Source: Acidimicrobiales bacterium (lineage in GTDB: Bacteria; Actinomycetota; Acidimicrobiia; Acidimicrobiales; UBA8592). From it: a DNA stretch of 53,028 nt. Where the stretch lies: assembly GCA_030740795.1 (NCBI GenBank), contig JASLWO010000002.1:1-53028 (forward strand). Direction: 5' to 3'. The notes under the pieces are model-generated. The model was given only the letters and a program-made list of their open reading frames with translations, was not told the origin of the DNA and did not search any database. Positions 52,321-53,028 of this stretch are shown piece after piece. Position 1 is the first letter of the stretch. Each line of letters starts with the position of its first letter. The translations under genes and the position numbers were made by a program.

Positions 52321-53028
52321 TGGCTATTAACTTGGATGCGATAGGCGTTGAAAGCGAACCGTTTGAAAGTTCATGGGATTCCAAGGACTGTCTTTTGTAT
52401 AGCCTTGGAGTTGGGGCTGGAGTGACTGACCCCACCGGATTTGAATTAGAGTTCACTACGGAAAACACGAAAGATGTTGAACAAAAAACGCTTCCTACGA
52501 TGTGCGTGGTATTAGGCGGAACTGGTGGAGGTGGCCCCCTAAGTCAATTAGGTGAAGTCAACTACTCAAAGATGGTCCATGGAGAGCAAGGGGTCATCCT
52601 CCATAAACCTCTCCCTACAAGCGCAAAAATCCTCTCAACTAGCAAGATTTCCAACATCTACGACAAGGGTAAAGCCGCTCTGGTAATACTTGAAACGACT
52701 GCTATTGACAGTGAGGACGGACAACCATTGTTTACAAATATTAGCAAATTATTTTTTAGGGATGAAGGAGGATGGGGTGGCGATAGAGGACCTGTCGATA
52801 AAGTTGAGTTCCCCGATCGAGATCCTGACCATATTGCTTCCTACGAAACTAGAATAGATCAAGCACTTCTCTACCGCCTCAATGGAGACCGTAATCCTTT
52901 ACATTCCGATCCATCATTCGCGGCTTTAGGCGGATTCCCAAAACCAATTCTGCATGGACTCTGTACGTACGGATTTACAGGAAGGGGCCTAGTTCACATA
53001 GTTTGCGGCGGGGACCCTCACGCCTTCA
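52321..53028 (+). CDS. MaoC-type enoyl-CoA hydratase (partial, truncated by window end)
   Basis: The frame runs from ATG 52321 (GGAGG 6 bases upstream) for 236 residues to the end of the window without a stop. It is a MaoC/hydratase-2 double-hotdog protein: the segment near residues 186-210 reads RLNGDRNPLHSDPSFAALGGFPKPILHG, with the Asp and His of (R)-specific 2-enoyl-CoA hydratases, as in peroxisomal multifunctional enzyme type 2. It hydrates trans-2-enoyl-CoA to (R)-3-hydroxyacyl-CoA. The C-terminus lies beyond the window. Confidence 0.9.

Noticed and set aside
1-53028. tRNA, rRNA, CRISPR arrays, insertion sequences, prophage or integrase genes
   Set aside because: None could be recognised; the gaps are short and hold only the regulatory elements listed. 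A tRNA or repeat search tool could overrule this.

Overview
The window looks like a chromosomal segment of a streamlined, probably marine, actinobacterium, most likely of class Acidimicrobiia. The lineage-specific evidence is a WhiB-family Fe-S regulator (49877-50188). Supporting evidence is two F420-type luciferase-like oxidoreductases, a MutA/MutB/MeaB methylmalonyl-CoA mutase set, and many short-chain dehydrogenases, acyl-CoA dehydrogenases and CoA-handling enzymes. G+C is modest by eye, and genes are tightly packed with ATGA start/stop overlaps and tail-to-tail overlaps of a few bases. No tRNA, rRNA, CRISPR, transposase, integrase or phage gene was seen, and no gene-free stretch exceeds about 215 bases. 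The lineage is an inference.

Layout. 1-4859 (+): the end of an upstream gene, two consecutive hairpins, then a branched-chain amino acid/amide-type ABC transporter with fused LivH-LivM permease, LivG, LivF and a membrane protein. 4880-12933: small catabolic operons on both strands: a biotin-carrier/carboxyltransferase fusion, a limonene-epoxide-hydrolase-like protein, two paralogous nitroreductases, two SDRs, an alpha/beta hydrolase, a CaiB-type CoA transferase and an AhpD/carboxymuconolactone-decarboxylase-like protein with an in-frame UGA. 12930-20744: chorismate mutase, a haloalkane-dehalogenase-like hydrolase with an acyl-CoA ligase, a molybdopterin oxidoreductase, a dienoyl-CoA isomerase-like crotonase and a long acyl-CoA dehydrogenase. 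20832-28647: a PEP-mobile-domain protein, two F420-type oxidoreductases, DUF454, an SDR/Rieske oxygenase/VOC operon and a second acyl-CoA dehydrogenase. 28830-33030: ValS and an MscS channel, convergent. 33175-36654 (+): a HTH-Mop regulator, ModA, ModB, ModC and RraA. 36856-40528 (+): NrdA and NrdB, ending at a strong hairpin. 40593-45188 (-): MutA, MutB, MeaB. 45418-48055 (+): a cyclic-nucleotide-binding-domain protein, a YczE/YitT-like membrane protein, an FKBP and an SDR. 48095-51242 (-): thioesterase, alpha/beta hydrolase, WhiB and a zinc dehydrogenase. 51363-53028 (+): CoaA-type pantothenate kinase and a truncated MaoC-type hydratase.

Together the genes describe an aerobic heterotroph that takes up amino acids and molybdate, activates and beta-oxidises diverse carboxylic acids and probably xenobiotic-like compounds, and routes C3 units through B12-dependent methylmalonyl-CoA mutase.

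The standout is at 11645-12175 (-). A carboxymuconolactone-decarboxylase/AhpD-like gene is interrupted only by a UGA, placed exactly where the second cysteine of the CxxC redox motif is expected. It is followed, at a spacing typical of bacterial SECIS elements, by a perfect 7-bp hairpin with a GGC loop. The best reading is a selenoprotein with a CxxU active site. Also worth a second look are a 21-bp inverted repeat and a CRP-like site upstream of the mutase operon, the HTH-Mop regulator with modABC-rraA, and the hairpin pair before livHM.
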